DNA of 64,000 nt. It comes from Linyphia triangularis (Eukaryota; Arthropoda; Arachnida; Araneae; Linyphiidae). Made by a program: the position numbers and the translations under genes. The DNA lies in assembly GCA_963978545.1 (NCBI GenBank), contig OZ021730.1, forward strand, positions 12,221,796-12,285,795, read 5' to 3'. Positions 10,801 through 21,633 of the stretch are shown one piece after another (position 1 is the stretch's first letter; each line of letters starts with the position of its first letter). The notes beneath the pieces were generated by a model. That model was given only the letters and a program-made list of their open reading frames with translations. It did not search any database and was not told the DNA's origin.

Positions 10801-11693
10801 CTCTGTTTCTTATGTGCAATCTTGCAGTCGTGGTTCCACCACGGCTTTGGAATTTTTGGTAGATGTTTGGAGGTCATAGGAATAGAGCTGCGAGCAGCTT
10901 CTAAAATCGCTTGTGTTACAGCAATTGCAGCCTCATCGATATCGTCAAGACTCACCATCTCATCAGACAAATGAATTATAGAAGAAAACAGCTCCCAGTC
11001 AGCCGCTTCAATTTTAAATCGAGGTTGGCGGGAAGCAGGAGTAACTCCATTTCCTTCATATTTGAGTCTGATGGGAAAGTGATCGCTGTGGAAAAGATCA
11101 TCTCCAACTAGAAAGGTCCAGTCTGATAGAAGAGATGGTGAGCACAGGACAAGATCGATGGCATGGAACGTCCTCGAAGGGGTGTGGAAGTAGGTGTTTT
11201 GCCCATTATTTAGGAGGCAGAGATGTTGGTCCTCTATCATTTTTTCAATTATTTTTCCACGATTATTTATATCAGGGCTACCCCAAAGAGGATTATGACC
11301 GTTAAAGTCTCCCATTATGATGTATGGTGCAGGAAGTTGATCACACAACCTGGTCAGTTCTGCTTGCTGGATGGTAATATTGGGTGGTAAATATATGGAG
11401 CATACGGTGATGAGAGATTTCATTGACACTCTAACAGCAACAGCTTGTAGAGTTGTTGAGAGCGACAGCGGGGTACATGGAGTGCTATTTGATGTGAAAA
11501 TAGCAACTCCTCCGCTGGCTCTATCACCGCTGGTACAGTCCTTACGAACAGGGCTGTAGCCCCTTATAAGAGAGCTCTGAGATGGCTTCAGAAGCGTCTC
11601 TTGCAAGCAGAGACAGACAGGTTTGTGCCGATCAATGATATTCTTGACATCTACAGAATTTTGGTGGAAACCACGACAGTTCCAAGATAACAG
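7812..11693 (-). pseudogene. LINE I ORF2: endonuclease-RT-RNase H, broken
   Basis: Nearly full-length ORF2. The start corresponding to the ORF2 ATG in F and H reads CTG at 11693-11691. The endonuclease (LQETLL, GDFNGHNPLWG, HSDHFPIRL), RT (FFDMEKAYD, GVPQGSVLS, LFVDDFQMSC) and RNase H start (YTDGSKSQGHVG) are open from there to a TAG at 8667. Beyond it the same frame continues (VPGHVGIMG-type motif) to 8494, where a 203-bp LINE tail is inserted. A frameshift follows near 8270 (GNE then loss of frame), and the final 100 codons (7812-8114) restore the C-terminal knuckle. Four separate lesions make it non-functional. Confidence 0.88.
8291..8493 (+). mobile_element. 203-bp LINE 3' tail inserted in LINE I
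   Basis: Severely 5'-truncated plus-strand LINE copy. It holds only 3' UTR, a variant hairpin AGCGCA...TGCGCT at 8437-8469 (both outer bases changed, pairing kept) and a tail ending in AACCAACCAA. The 14-bp duplication cccatgatccccac lies at 8277-8290 and 8494-8507. The insertion splits the RNase H coding region of LINE I. Confidence 0.88.
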
Positions 11694-11701
11694 ATTGAAT
11701 G

Positions 11702-12525
11702 TTATTTGGAAGGATTACCGATCCGCCGGTCTAGTGACTTGCTCCTCGGATGGAGAAGAGCAGGGGTCTCGAGGCCTGGGTCGACTTCCATGTCACCTGG
11801 ATCAAGACCCGAGATGACATCAGCCTCATCATCAGTTGATCTTTCTGAAGATTCTGATTTTTCTTTTGTTTTCATTGTAGGTTGAGTATTTGCAGCATTT
11901 TTTTTTTAAGGATTTTACTTTTTAACACATTTCCGGGTTTGTTTGATGGTTTGATTTGAGTGAGTTTTTTGAGTTGCACAACTGGTTTTGTTATTTTAGG
12001 GTTTGATTTTGAATTGGATGGAATTGCAGTCGTTTGAGAAGCAGAGGAGTTGCATTTTGAGGGCGAGAGGAAACATTTAAGAAGCTGTTCTGGAGATAAC
12101 GGAGTGTTTGGAATACTAATATCAGTTTGTGTGTTTATGGATTTTACTTGGGGTGGTTTTCGAGCGATTGATCTGGCTATTGTTTTTGCCATAGAGTTGA
12201 CTTCTGTAGTCTCGTAAATCGTTCGGGCCTCTGGATAGGGAATATTTTTCTCCGTTTTGATCTCTTGGATTCTCTTTTCCTCTATCCATTTTTTGCATGT
12301 TCTGGAAAAAGATGGATGGTTTCCAGAGCAGTTGACGCAGGTGGGCTCAGCTTTGCAGCCTTCGCTTAGATGTTCAATGCTGCCACACAATGCGCAAGTT
12401 TCGATGTTACTTCTGCAAGCATTTTTTGAGTGCCCGAACTTTTGGCATTTAAAGCACCTCAGAGGGTTAGGGATGAACGGACGTACAGGACAACTTAAAT
12501 AGCCGGCAGTTATTCTATCGGGACA
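11702..12525 (-). pseudogene. LINE I ORF1 fragment (zinc knuckles and tail)
   Basis: 3' two-thirds of an ORF1 gene. It starts without an ATG at the element's truncation point, just before AGYLSCPVRPFIPNPLR. Three knuckles are visible: CFKCQKFGHSKNAC, CALCGSIEHLSEGC and CVNCSGNHPSFSRTC. The frame is open to 11872, where a frameshift in a poly-A run (about 11897-11906) leads to a premature stop. The sequence after it still encodes the family's ending (DVISGLDPGDMEVDPGLETPALL) in another frame, down to the TAA at 11702-11704. Confidence 0.85.
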
Positions 12526-12585
12526 GGTTTCATATTATACTTAATTATTACATATTAATTACTCTAATAAAATATCTTACCAAAA

Positions 12586-13304
12586 TTAAAAATTTCCAGC
12601 TTTATAGGTGATGCCCTCTGCTTTTGCTTTAGACCTTTCTCTACGTTTACGAGCAAGTTTTATTTTCTTCTGCACCAAATTATACGACATTACCTTCCTT
12701 CTTTTTCTTTGATATATCCTGCTATAGTCTCTCCATATGGCCAAATTTGTGGATTGTCTATTCAAACTTAATTTATTCACTAATTGTAGCATTTGAAGCG
12801 ACTTGACAGTTCCGACGTTGAACTCGGTGATAGCATCACACACAGCTATGCTAACGCGTTTCTTCGATGCAAATGTTGTTTTGGAACACTTACTCCAGAT
12901 GACGCTATGCAAACTTTCATTTGCATTTTGTGTCGAACATCTTTTACATCCTTCCAAAAGTTCATTTGAGGCGAGTCGCTGGTAAATTGGCATGATATAT
13001 TGCAGAAAGCTTTCTTTTATTGGTGTTTGTATTTTCTGATGGTGAGAATCAGGTTTCTCACCATTTGCTATAGCCGACTGGTAAAAACACCAAGAATCTT
13101 TCCCAGGAGGGCATTTGAAGTGCTGGGGCTTCTTATCTGTAGATATGTTGTGATACAGAGTCGCATAAATACCACTTTTCATTTTATCCACATCTCCCTT
13201 ATTTCGAAATATAGCATTTTTGTAATATCTGGTCAGCTTTCTAATAGTGTCTTCCTTCAAGCTGCCATGAGATTTTCCTCCAAGTGTCACTCCCCGTGAT
13301 CTCC
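12586..13304 (-). pseudogene. Mutator-like transposase gene, C-terminal part
   Basis: C-terminal half of a Mutator-like transposase domain protein of the arthropod type. Recognisable family features are LGGKSHGSLKEDTIRKL, the HNISTDKKPQHFKCPPGKD block, CKRCSTQNANESLHSVIWS and a basic tail rich in RKRR. It continues the gene at 18309-19433; the two were one reading frame before LINE H inserted. The target duplication ccccgtgatctcc is at 13292-13304 and 18309-18321. Recognition is from family memory without a search. Confidence 0.75.
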
Positions 13305-13939
13305 CCCCTCAGGGGGTTTACTTTCTCAAAGTAAATACGGGCTTCACAACCCCGGGCCGCCCCAGTGATCTATCCCTCCTTCTGTTTTACCTTCTCGTTT
13401 TGTTTTTGTATGTATCGTTTGGCTTCCCTTCCTTCCCTCATTGTGGTTACCTCTTCTGAGGTGAGGGCTCCCCTTGAGAAGCTTTGCGCCGCTCTGTTGC
13501 CATCAGCTTCTCTTTGGGATTATATCACCCACGTGTTTGCCGTGCGTGGAGACCCGTGTCCCTGGAAAGGGGGATCCTGGTAGTTGAGGGACGACATACT
13601 GTCCCAATACACTACTTTGGCCCTTGCTTCAGATAAACGGGAGGTGCACATTGGTCCCGTGTGTATCAATCGGCTGGTCGTCCGACTTCGTCGGCGGCTA
13701 GGGATCAAGCTTCCGGCTCGTCTGCTGGGAATCTCGTTAAGGGTGGAGACTTCTACAGGGACGAGTCGGTCGCGTATAGGCACTGGATAACCTGTTAGTG
13801 ACATACCGTGCGTAACTGTTTAGTTGCGATTTTCTTTTCTTTCATTATTTTAGTTGCTGGCCGGTATGCACTAACCCCGAGATCGCGGACTCCACGGTGG
13901 GTGGGACTCTAGTGCCCGAATAAAAATAAACTAAAACCA
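13305..13939 (+). promoter_or_regulatory. LINE H 5' UTR with terminal hairpins
   Basis: Leader of 635 nt. It opens with CCCC-TCA-GGGG, then a stem GTTTACTTT/AAAGTAAA(T), then GGGCTTCACAACCC. The body is near-identical by eye to the leaders of F, C and E and clearly similar to D. Such internal leaders normally carry the promoter. Confidence 0.65.
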
Positions 13940-15301
13940 ATGGCATCTTTATCTCTTTCTTCAGGCCCGACGGGAGGCCCTAATCCCCAATATCAACTTA
14001 CATCTACAAAGCGTGCAATAGAGGTCGACAATATTGCTGTAAAAAAACAAGCTTCTCTACTGAATGAACCATCTTTTCTAATCGTACAATCCGAATCCGG
14101 AGAATTGGGTAAAATGTCCCCTTTTTTCATACAGAAGGGGATAAAAGGTATCTGTGGAAACGAGCCTAAAAACATTAAAAAACTAAGATCGGGTGACTTT
14201 CTTGTTGAAACAAAGGACTCCAGACAATCGCAATATTTACTTTCAGCATCTGCAATGGGAAATATTAAAATAACCGTAACCCCACACAAAGGTCTCAATT
14301 CATCCCAAGGCGTCATTTCGGAATCGGATCTTCAACATGTTGAAGATTCCGAAATCCTAAAAGAACTATCTCCCCAAGGGGTTACAAATGTTCGCCGAAT
14401 CACCATCAAGAGGGATGACAAAATACTAAACACCAAGCATTTAATATTAACGTTTAACTCCTCCAAACTACCTAACAAAATCACAGCTGGTTACTTGAGT
14501 TGTCCTGTAAGACCATATATTCCCAACCCATTGCGATGCTTTAATTGCCAAAAGTTCGGGCATTCAAAACATACATGCAGAAGTAAAGTAGAAGTTTGCG
14601 CAGTGTGTGGCAGCACTGAACATAAAAGCGAATGCTGCCAAGCTGAGCCCACCTGCGTAAACTGCACTGGAGATCATCCATCTTTCTCCAGGAAATGCCC
14701 TACATACAATAAAGAAAAAAGAATCCAAGAAATAAAAACTCACAATAGCATCTCATACCCCGAAGCCCGAACTATTTATGAAACCACAATAGAAAATTCT
14801 ATGGCCAAAACAATAGCCAAAGCAATTGCCTCCAAATCAACACAAGTAAAATCAATAGCCACACAAACAGATATTAATGTACCTAATTCTCAAATGTCAC
14901 CCGAACAACTGCTTAAATGCTTTTCCCCGCTCGTCAAACACAGTACCTCTGCATCTCAGACGATCCCAATTCCCGGAAATGCGAAATCCAATAAAAATCT
15001 CCCCAAAACTACTGTAAAACCTCTAAAAAACAAAAAGCAATCTGAAACTAAACAAACCAGTAAACCCGGAGAAGCGCTAAAAACCAAAATACAATCAAAA
15101 ATCCAGTCAAATAAACAACAAAAAGTAAAAACAAAGAAAGACAAATTTGAATCATCAGAAACATCCACTGATGATGATACTGATGTCATCTCGGGTCTGG
15201 AGCCAGGTGACATGGAGGTCGACCCAGGCCTCGAGACCCCTGCTCTTCTTCATCCGAGGAGCAAGTCACTAGACCGGCGGATCGGCAATTCTTCCAAGTA
15301 A
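13940..15301 (+). CDS. LINE H ORF1: three-knuckle RNA-binding protein
   Basis: Intact 453-residue ORF1. The start MASLSLSSGPTGGPNPQ matches its siblings. The middle region has SSQGVISESDLQHV and NVRRITIKRDD. Knuckles are CFNCQKFGHSKHTC, CAVCGSTEHKSECC and CVNCTGDHPSFSRKC. A Lys/Ser/Thr-rich tail ends with DVISGLEPGDMEVDPGLE. The stop TAA is followed after 8 nt by the ORF2 ATG, so the start-stop overlap of B, C, D and E is absent. Confidence 0.9.
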   Translation: MASLSLSSGPTGGPNPQYQLTSTKRAIEVDNIAVKKQASLLNEPSFLIVQSESGELGKMSPFFIQKGIKGICGNEPKNIKKLRSGDFLVETKDSRQSQYLLSASAMGNIKITVTPHKGLNSSQGVISESDLQHVEDSEILKELSPQGVTNVRRITIKRDDKILNTKHLILTFNSSKLPNKITAGYLSCPVRPYIPNPLRCFNCQKFGHSKHTCRSKVEVCAVCGSTEHKSECCQAEPTCVNCTGDHPSFSRKCPTYNKEKRIQEIKTHNSISYPEARTIYETTIENSMAKTIAKAIASKSTQVKSIATQTDINVPNSQMSPEQLLKCFSPLVKHSTSASQTIPIPGNAKSNKNLPKTTVKPLKNKKQSETKQTSKPGEALKTKIQSKIQSNKQQKVKTKKDKFESSETSTDDDTDVISGLEPGDMEVDPGLETPALLHPRSKSLDRRIGNSSK

Positions 15302-15309
15302 CATTCAAT

Positions 15310-16855
15310 ATGTTATCTTGGAACTGTCGCGGTTTCCACCACAATTCGGTAGATATAAAACATCTCGTAGATTTACACAAACCTGTCTGTTTCTGTTTGC
15401 AAGAGACCCTCTTGAAGCCTTTTCAGAGCTCTCTTGTTAGGGGGTATAGTCCTCTACGTAAGGACTACCTCAACGGCGATAGAGCTAGCGGTGGTGTTGC
15501 TATATTTACATCCAATAGCAGTCCATCCACCCCGCTATCGCTCACGACCACCTTACAAGCTGTTGCCGTTAGAGTCGCTGTAAAAAATAAATTAGTAACA
15601 GTTTGCTCAATCTATCTCCCCCCTAATCGTAACATCCGACAATCAGAATTAGACAGGCTTTGTGACCAGCTTCCACCCCCTATTATTTTAATGGGGGATT
15701 TCAATGGTCACAGTCCTCTTTGGGGTAGCCCAGAAATAAATCAACGTGGAAGACAAGTTGAAAAGTTATTAGACGACTATAATCTTTGTGTCCTCAATAA
15801 CGGGCAACCAACACATTTCCACACCCCATCGAGGACATTTCACGCCGTCGATCTTACCTTGTGTTCACCATCTCTCCTGCATCTATGGTCTTTTCATGTC
15901 GGACGGGATCCTTACCATAGTGATCATTTCCCTATCCGACTGGAGATGTTAGGAGTCGATGCTTTTCCCTCTGTTCGTATACCTCGTTTCAAAATAGAAT
16001 CAGCAGATTGGGAACAGTTTTCTTCCCTCGTCCACTTCTATGACAAGATGGTGAACCATGATGACATCGATGAAGCTGTTAATTCTATCACCCATGCCAT
16101 CTTGGAAGCTGCTCGTTCATCCATACCTATGACATCTACCAAGCTACCGAAAACTCCCAAACCGTGGTGGAATAACGACTGTAAAATTGCCCACAAAAAG
16201 CAAAGGAAGGCTTGGGGTATCTTTCGCCGATACCCCACTGAAGCCAACCTCATAGCTTTTAAATGTGCTCGAGCTGAAGCTCGTAGGATCCGCCGGCGTA
16301 GCCAGAAAGACTCTTGGATGCGTTATGTCAGCACTATAACATCGAATACCTCTTCTAAAAGGGTCTGGAACAAGATTAATAAAATCAAGGGCCAATATCC
16401 TAGACACTCTACTTCTATCTTAGAGACTAATCTAGGAATAGTTTCAGATCCTAAAGGTATTGCTGACACTCTGGCTGATTCCTTTGCTAAAATATCTAGC
16501 AATTCGAATTACCAAGAGCCGTTTGCCTCTATTAAACGCAAAGCTGAGAAAACTAAATTGAATTTCACATCTACCGCGTTGGAAAACTATAATGCTGATT
16601 TTACCATGGCCGAGCTGATGCAAGCTCTTTCCAACACTCGAGGCTCGGCTGTTGGTTACGACGAAATTCATTATAGTATGCTTAAACATCTCCAGCCTTT
16701 CCAACTGAAGTTTATTCTCAAGCTGTTCAATAGGATCTGGCGGGAAAATAAATTTCCGTCAGCATGGCAACGTGCTCTTGTGATTCCAATTGTCAAGCCA
16801 GGTAAAGACCCTAAGAGTCCTTCCAACTATAGGCCTATAGCATTGTGCGTGATGA
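15310..16855 (+). pseudogene. LINE H ORF2, N-terminal part (endonuclease to early RT)
   Basis: Begins MLSWNCRGFHHNS. It contains the complete endonuclease (LQETLL, GDFNGHSPLWG, HSDHFPIRL) and the first RT block up to NYRPIAL. The frame breaks at about 16855, where the next sequence comes from roughly 300 residues further on (LVRSKLDYGSVVYGS). The lost part includes RT motifs A, B and the FVDD box. Confidence 0.88.
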
Positions 16856-18163
16856 TGCCTTGTTCGTTCCAAACTTGATTATGGTTCTGTGGTGTACGGA
16901 TCCGCCAGAAAATCGGTGTTGATGCTCCTTGACCCTGTCCACCACCAAGGTGTCAGAATCGCATCTGGAGCCTTCCGTACATCACCAATTCCAAGTGTAC
17001 TTAATATATGTTTGGAGCAACCTTTGAAACTGAGACGAGACAAGCTGTGTTTAAAATTTTATTTTAAAATTAAAAGTCACCCACGTCATCCTCTCTCTCA
17101 TAATATTTATAATCCATCTCATACGAGACTTTTTAACTCACGCCCATCTTGCATTCCATCATTTTCATTGCGAATTCATTTAATTCTTACATCTCATAAT
17201 ATTGATAATTTCAGGATTCGTCCTCTCACATTCACACAACCACCTTGGCATCCTCATAACATCAAAGTTTTAAATGTATTTAGTAATTTTAAAAAATGTG
17301 AAACACCAGATGTAATATTTAATCATCTGTTTTATTCCCATAGACATAACTTTTCAAATTTTAAAGCAATGTATACAGATGGGTCGAAAAGCCAGGGACA
17401 TGTCGGAGCAGCTGCAGTTTACGACGATAACATCTTCTCACGTGAGCTGCATCAAAGCTGCTCCATCTTTACAGCTGAGTCCCTGGCTATCTTCTTGGCC
17501 TTGCAATATATTTTACAGCAAGGCCATAGCCAGTGGATTATTTATACAGATTCGAAGAGCTGTTTAGATGCGTTAAGTAATCCACTCAGCCAGACCCATC
17601 CTTTTATTTTAGATATTTTAAAGATTCATTCAACACTTTTAGATAGAGGTTTTAATGTTCTTTTTTGTTGGATCCCAGGTCATGTGGGGATCATGGGTAA
17701 CGAGCGCGCAGACACAATAGCTCGAACTGCAAGTGGACCTAGGAGCACTTGGCTCTGCCCTGACGACGCATATAAAGCTTGTGACACTGCTCTGTCTCTC
17801 ACTTGGCAGGCCATGTGGGATGCACAGACAGCTAACAAGCTGCGTTCGTTTCAGCCCTTAATATCCGGATTCGCTAATATACAGCAATCCCGGAAAAGGG
17901 AAGTGCTCCTGACCCGTCTTAGAATAGGCCACACTCGTTTTACCCATGTGCATCTTCTGCTGGCAGAAGATGCCCCCACATGCAACACCTGCGGAATTGT
18001 GTTCTCTGTGTTCCATATTTTAAATGAATGTCCAGCTTTTAACGCCATCAGATTGAGACTTTTTAAAATGAATCATCCTCCATTATCATCTCTTTTAAGT
18101 TCACCCCCACATGAAAATATTTTTAGATTCTTACTTGAGATTGGCTTTTATTACTTGATTTAG
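16856..18163 (+). pseudogene. LINE H ORF2, C-terminal part (RT thumb, RNase H, CCHC)
   Basis: Out of frame with the part upstream of the deletion. It reads LDYGSVVYGSARKS, then YTDGSKSQGHVGAAAV, TAESLAI, YTDSKSCLDAL, VPGHVGIMGNERADT equivalents (IPGHVGIMGNERADT) and the C-terminal CNTCGIVFSVFHILNEC. The C-terminal segment itself has no internal stop. A catalytically incomplete copy. Confidence 0.88.
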
Positions 18164-18252
18164 AATTTTATTTCAAATCTTTTACCCTTTGTTGATCTCA
18201 ATATATTTTTAATCGTTTATTTTTAACATGGTTGATTTAGATAAATTTGTTC

Positions 18253-18285
18253 GGCGCAGTATGGCCCACGTGAAGCCCTTGCGCC
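18253..18285 (+). other. LINE H 3'-terminal hairpin
   Basis: GGCGCA...TGCGCC stem enclosing GTATGGCCCACGTGAAGCCCT, followed by a tail ending in AACCAACCAA at 18308. Confidence 0.65.
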
Positions 18286-18308
18286 AGAAAATAGAACCAA
18301 CCAACCAA

Positions 18309-19433
18309 CCCCGTGATCTCCATTCTTTAACACATTTTCTAAGAGCTGTCCCGAGTCGCTTGCTAACATGGTTGATACATTCTTCTTTTTTTTATGTTTA
18401 TATCTGGTCCATAAACTTTGATTTCTTTCAAATGCAAATATGCTTTTGAATCCCCATCTGAGAGAACAGTCGTATAACGGAATCCGATGCCTTCAGATCT
18501 GGACCATAAATGAGAAGCTGCCTGCACTTCCATTGCGCCAGAGGAACCTGTGTGGTTTATGTTACACGAGTCTTTATGGCCGGCGTACCAAACTGCATAC
18601 TCTGCAGATTTTTCTCCGAGTTGACATTTAGAAAGTTCACATTCGCCGCAATACTTAGACATTACATGAAAGTCAACTACATAACCAGTCAACAAATCGA
18701 TAACACAACCAACACCAATTTGAGAAGAATGTCCTCGAGATAACCATGTGCCATCAAAAGAAAGATCTATTTCAGTGATTCCGTCTTTTTCTGAGTGATA
18801 CGCTTTTTTTATATTAGTTCTGACAACTTGTAGCTGTTTTTCAGTTGCTTCCGTAATTGATGAATTTAGCATCTGCTTGTAAACATTAAATGTCCTACTC
18901 GACATTAGATGCATATTTGTATGCATACAAAACTTCTCAAGAGCTATGTAGCCTTTTCCGAAACTCATAAATGCCTGGACCACACGAAGATTTATGTCAT
19001 ATGGCTAACTTAATCCTCTCTGATGCTTTGAGATCTTTCTTGAAGTGTGTGTCTCACTTGCTAAGGTGTCACAAAACTCACAAGTGACCTTCAGTTCATG
19101 GCAAAAACCAAATTTTCTGCCCAGCACGACATGTAATCCAGTGGATTTGCAGTTTTTGCACAGCTGATTACTGAAAAGTTTTGTCAGCATATTAACATCA
19201 ACAACAACATAAGTGGGAGATTTAACCAGCTCACATTCCACGGTATCACAGTCAGATTTTAATGTCTCATTAAAACTGTTTTCTATAGAAGAAAATCTTG
19301 CATTAGTTTGTGGTAATGCGTTAGAGTCGGTACTTGAAACCGAAACTACCAAACTAGCGTCGTTATCAATACTACACCACCTCTTTGCAGAATTCTGCTT
19401 CCCGGCAACCTTCGAACGTTTTCTTCTTGGCAT
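18309..19433 (-). pseudogene. Mutator-like transposase gene, N-terminal part
   Basis: Starts MPRRKRSKVAGKQNSAKRW at 19433. A small zinc-binding module follows (CKNCKSTGLHVVLGRKFGFC...CEFC). An in-frame TAG lies at 19005-19007 and the same frame continues with NLRVVQAFMSFGKGY. The transposase core shows EIDLSFDGTWLSRGHSS, VVDFHVMSKYC, C..C pairs and VLSDGDSKAY. A one-base gain in an A run at about 18376-18383 shifts the frame just before the LINE H insertion. The remainder of the gene is at 12586-13304. One stop, one shift and one insertion make it dead. The upstream ORF extension uses TTG and is not a likely start. Confidence 0.78.
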
Positions 19434-19442
19434 TATAAACAA

Positions 19443-20170
19443 TTATAAATGAAAACAAATGAATAATGCAGATTAAAATTCAACTATACAGTAGTACTGA
19501 CGAAGATAAATCAGTAGTTGGCATGAAAGCGGAAGCAATAAATCCTAAAATTAGCCAAACAATTTAAAAGAACCACGAGAAAAAAATCACGTTTTTCGAA
19601 TGTAAACAAACTAAAAGCAATTGAAGCGTTTCAAGTTAACTCACTTCACTTCAAACTAAAGTTACTGGAAATAATTGTAAATGAATTTATTTTCCCGAGT
19701 ATATCATCCAACGTAAGCAGACGACATATGGCGTTTGTTTACATTTTCTCTCCTGTCAACCAGCATAAAAAGTCAAATAACTCATTCAAAAACGTAGATA
19801 CAGTTTTAAAATTTTGTATACGTATTTAGAAGATTCCAAATTTTAATTATAGTAAATAAAAAAAAAAAATCGAAAATTTGGTTATTTTTATGGTACTGTG
19901 TCCCCTTAAGCTTAGCACTTAAAGAGCTAATTCTTTCTGGTGCATCACTGTCACTGTCTGAAGTGGAATTAGGTGAAAAACAGGATTCATCGTCAGTAAA
20001 ATTGTCTATACTGTTACGGAGGGGACTAGGTATACAGTCTTTGATAGATTTCCTAGTATTGTCAAAGATGCTTTGAGCAGCAGGGTCGACAATGATCTTT
20101 GAAAGTTGATCTACCATAGTCATCATGGCTTGGTAGATGTGATTAAAAGAATTTGCAGAGTCCATGATGG
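19443..20170 (-). pseudogene. Possible host exon fragment, 3' half of unclear origin
   Basis: A minus-strand reading frame starts after a strong acceptor (pyrimidine run then TTTTTCAG at 20172-20180) with MDSANSFNHIYQAMM and a Ser/Asp-rich stretch (DDESCFSPNSTSDSDSD). It stays open to 19806, but from about 19912 leftward the bases GGGGACACAGTACCAT look like the end of a repeat, so the coding part probably stops there. No donor was found. Bases 19443-19800 hold nothing I recognise. I do not know a family for this peptide. Confidence 0.25.
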
Positions 20171-20399
20171 CCTGAAAAATAAAAGAAAAAGGGAGGGGGA
20201 AGGGGACCTGCAATAAAGTTGAGGGACCAGGTTATATTGAAACCCAACTAATCCTCCTTACAAAGGAAATAGTTGGGTGATAGGGCCTGTCTTAAACCAC
20301 AATCAAAGTCGCGTTTTTAGGACTAACACCTCTATCGGAAACCGTGGATTTATTAAAAGGGATGAAATATCTGCTGGACGATCCAGATCTATCCGGTCA

Positions 20400-20633
20400 C
20401 TAACCAGGAACAGAGGAAAGATGGCCTGCAGTCGATGGTTTGTTGATTAAGTAGATCGTTAATAAAAGTAAAAATAATCCCCCAAATATAAAAATTATTA
20501 GGTAGGATGATGAAAGATGATCAACACTATCAGTGTGTAATAAAAAGGTTTGCTGGAAATAAAAATTTCCGGTTGATTGTGATAGATTACACGAGCGATC
20601 TGGACGTAGGTACTTCCTGCTGTGATTTTCCAC
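20400..20633 (-). other. Unrecognised 77-aa ORF with one membrane segment
   Basis: ATG-started minus-strand ORF: a polar N-terminus (MENHSRKYLRPDRS), a hydrophobic stretch of about 20 residues (YLIIFIFGGLFLLLLTIYLI) and a short tail. An AATAAA on the minus strand lies at about 20347-20352, some 50 nt past the stop. It could be a tail-anchored or single-pass micro-protein or a chance ORF. Length and AT-rich composition make chance plausible. Confidence 0.2.
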
Positions 20634-21070
20634 TGGCTATGTATGGGTTTCGAACTTAATTTTAATTCACGAGTTAAATAACGATGGGAAAACCAACATT
20701 AAATTTACAAGCTCAAATGTACTCAAGTTTTTTATCATTGTTAATATTTTAGTGACATTATAATTTGCATTCAACAATACTCTATAGCGTTTAGCAAGGC
20801 TACATTAAGAAATGAGTACGAATTGAATGATGGTAAAACGAAAACTATCAACTTCAAACGGTATGATAAGATTCGCAACTTATTCAAAGGTATTAAAATG
20901 TTAAAGTAACAAACACTCTCACTATGAAAGCTCATTTATCTAAAATAGCTCTGCTGAAAAATGTTCTAAAAATAGTTTTAGAAAATAAATTTTTTAAATT
21001 CAAATTATTATAAAAAATCTGATGATCCTACGTACACATTTTTCTTAAAAATATATCAATGAAATCTGAC

Positions 21071-21262
21071 CTTTTATGAAGAAGTAGGTAGTCCACCACT
21101 AATCTGTCGTGATGTGGAAGGTACAGCCAAATACTCATTAGGGTCTTTCAACACTTTTGAATGATCCTGTATCCCATTCTTCAGATTCTCGGTTGTTTCC
21201 ACCAAGTCTTTAAAAAATAAATCCGTTTCCTGCTTATTAAGAGGCCAGGTCTTATCCATAAC
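21071..21262 (-). other. Exon-like block, copy 1 of a tandem pair
   Basis: Minus-strand block of 192 nt between an acceptor-like TTTAAG and a donor-like AAG-GTCAGATTTCAT. It encodes VMDKTWPLNKQETDLFFKDL and a polar tail, with a TAA just before the donor. It is paralogous to 21634-21763: peptide and flanking intron-like sequence are both shared. It may be the last coding exon or an alternative exon of an unrecognised gene. Confidence 0.4.
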
Positions 21263-21520
21263 CTTAAACAAAAGTTGAAATTAGTTTTTTTTAGACTAAA
21301 GAGTTTTCACAAAAGAATTATCAAATATTTAAATTTAAAGAGTTAGTTCAAAACCGTTATAAGGATTACAAATAAACTGAGTAAACTAGAAATTACTTTA
21401 TACATTAATAAAAATTCCCGTTTAAAAATATATTTTTTTTTACATTCTAATAACGCATCTGATGACTATATTTACTCCTTTCTTAAAATATATATATTCA
21501 TGAAATCTAACCTGGTTTGA

Positions 21521-21628
21521 CCGTGTTAGGCATGGGTGTTTGTAAATATATATTAGCTTGTCTAATGACGAATGTTCGGCGCATTATAGCCCTCGTGTTG
21601 CTGACGGCGCCAGATAATCTGAAAACAA
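21521..21628 (+). mobile_element. 5'-truncated tRNA-derived SINE (SINE-2)
   Basis: Contains only the 3' two-thirds of the SINE found complete at 22386-22567, starting after the promoter boxes. It keeps the hairpin GGCGCA...GGCGCC with CTCGTGTTGC in the loop. A perfect 14-bp duplication, ctaacctggtttga, lies at 21507-21520 and 21629-21642. Confidence 0.88.
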
Positions 21629-21633
21629 CTAAC

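Larger units (their letters stand above)
7682..12525 (-). mobile_element. LINE I, 5'-truncated and decayed
   Basis: Minus-strand LINE with its 3' tail at 7682-7697 and 3' hairpin at 7709-7741. The 5' end is lost inside ORF1 at about 12525, shortly before the knuckles. No 14-bp target duplication could be found between the flanks (end of LINE A on the left, Mutator-like pseudogene on the right), unlike its siblings. The protein sequence is closest by eye to F and H. It is itself interrupted at 8291-8493 by a plus-strand LINE tail. Confidence 0.85.
13305..18308 (+). mobile_element. LINE H, internal-deletion derivative with complete ends
   Basis: Plus-strand LINE inserted in the Mutator-like gene. 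It has the CCCCTC 5' hairpin start, ORF1, the ORF2 ends, the 3' hairpin (18253-18285) and an AACC tail. About 0.9 kb of ORF2 (the RT catalytic core) is missing at about 16855. The target duplication is 13 bp (14 with one mismatch). The ends needed for being copied remain, so it could move only with proteins supplied by another copy. Confidence 0.9.

Noticed and set aside
13365..13583. 72-codon sense ORF in the LINE leaders
   Set aside because: It opens with GTG rather than ATG and no ATG exists at the equivalent position in E; unlikely to be translated.
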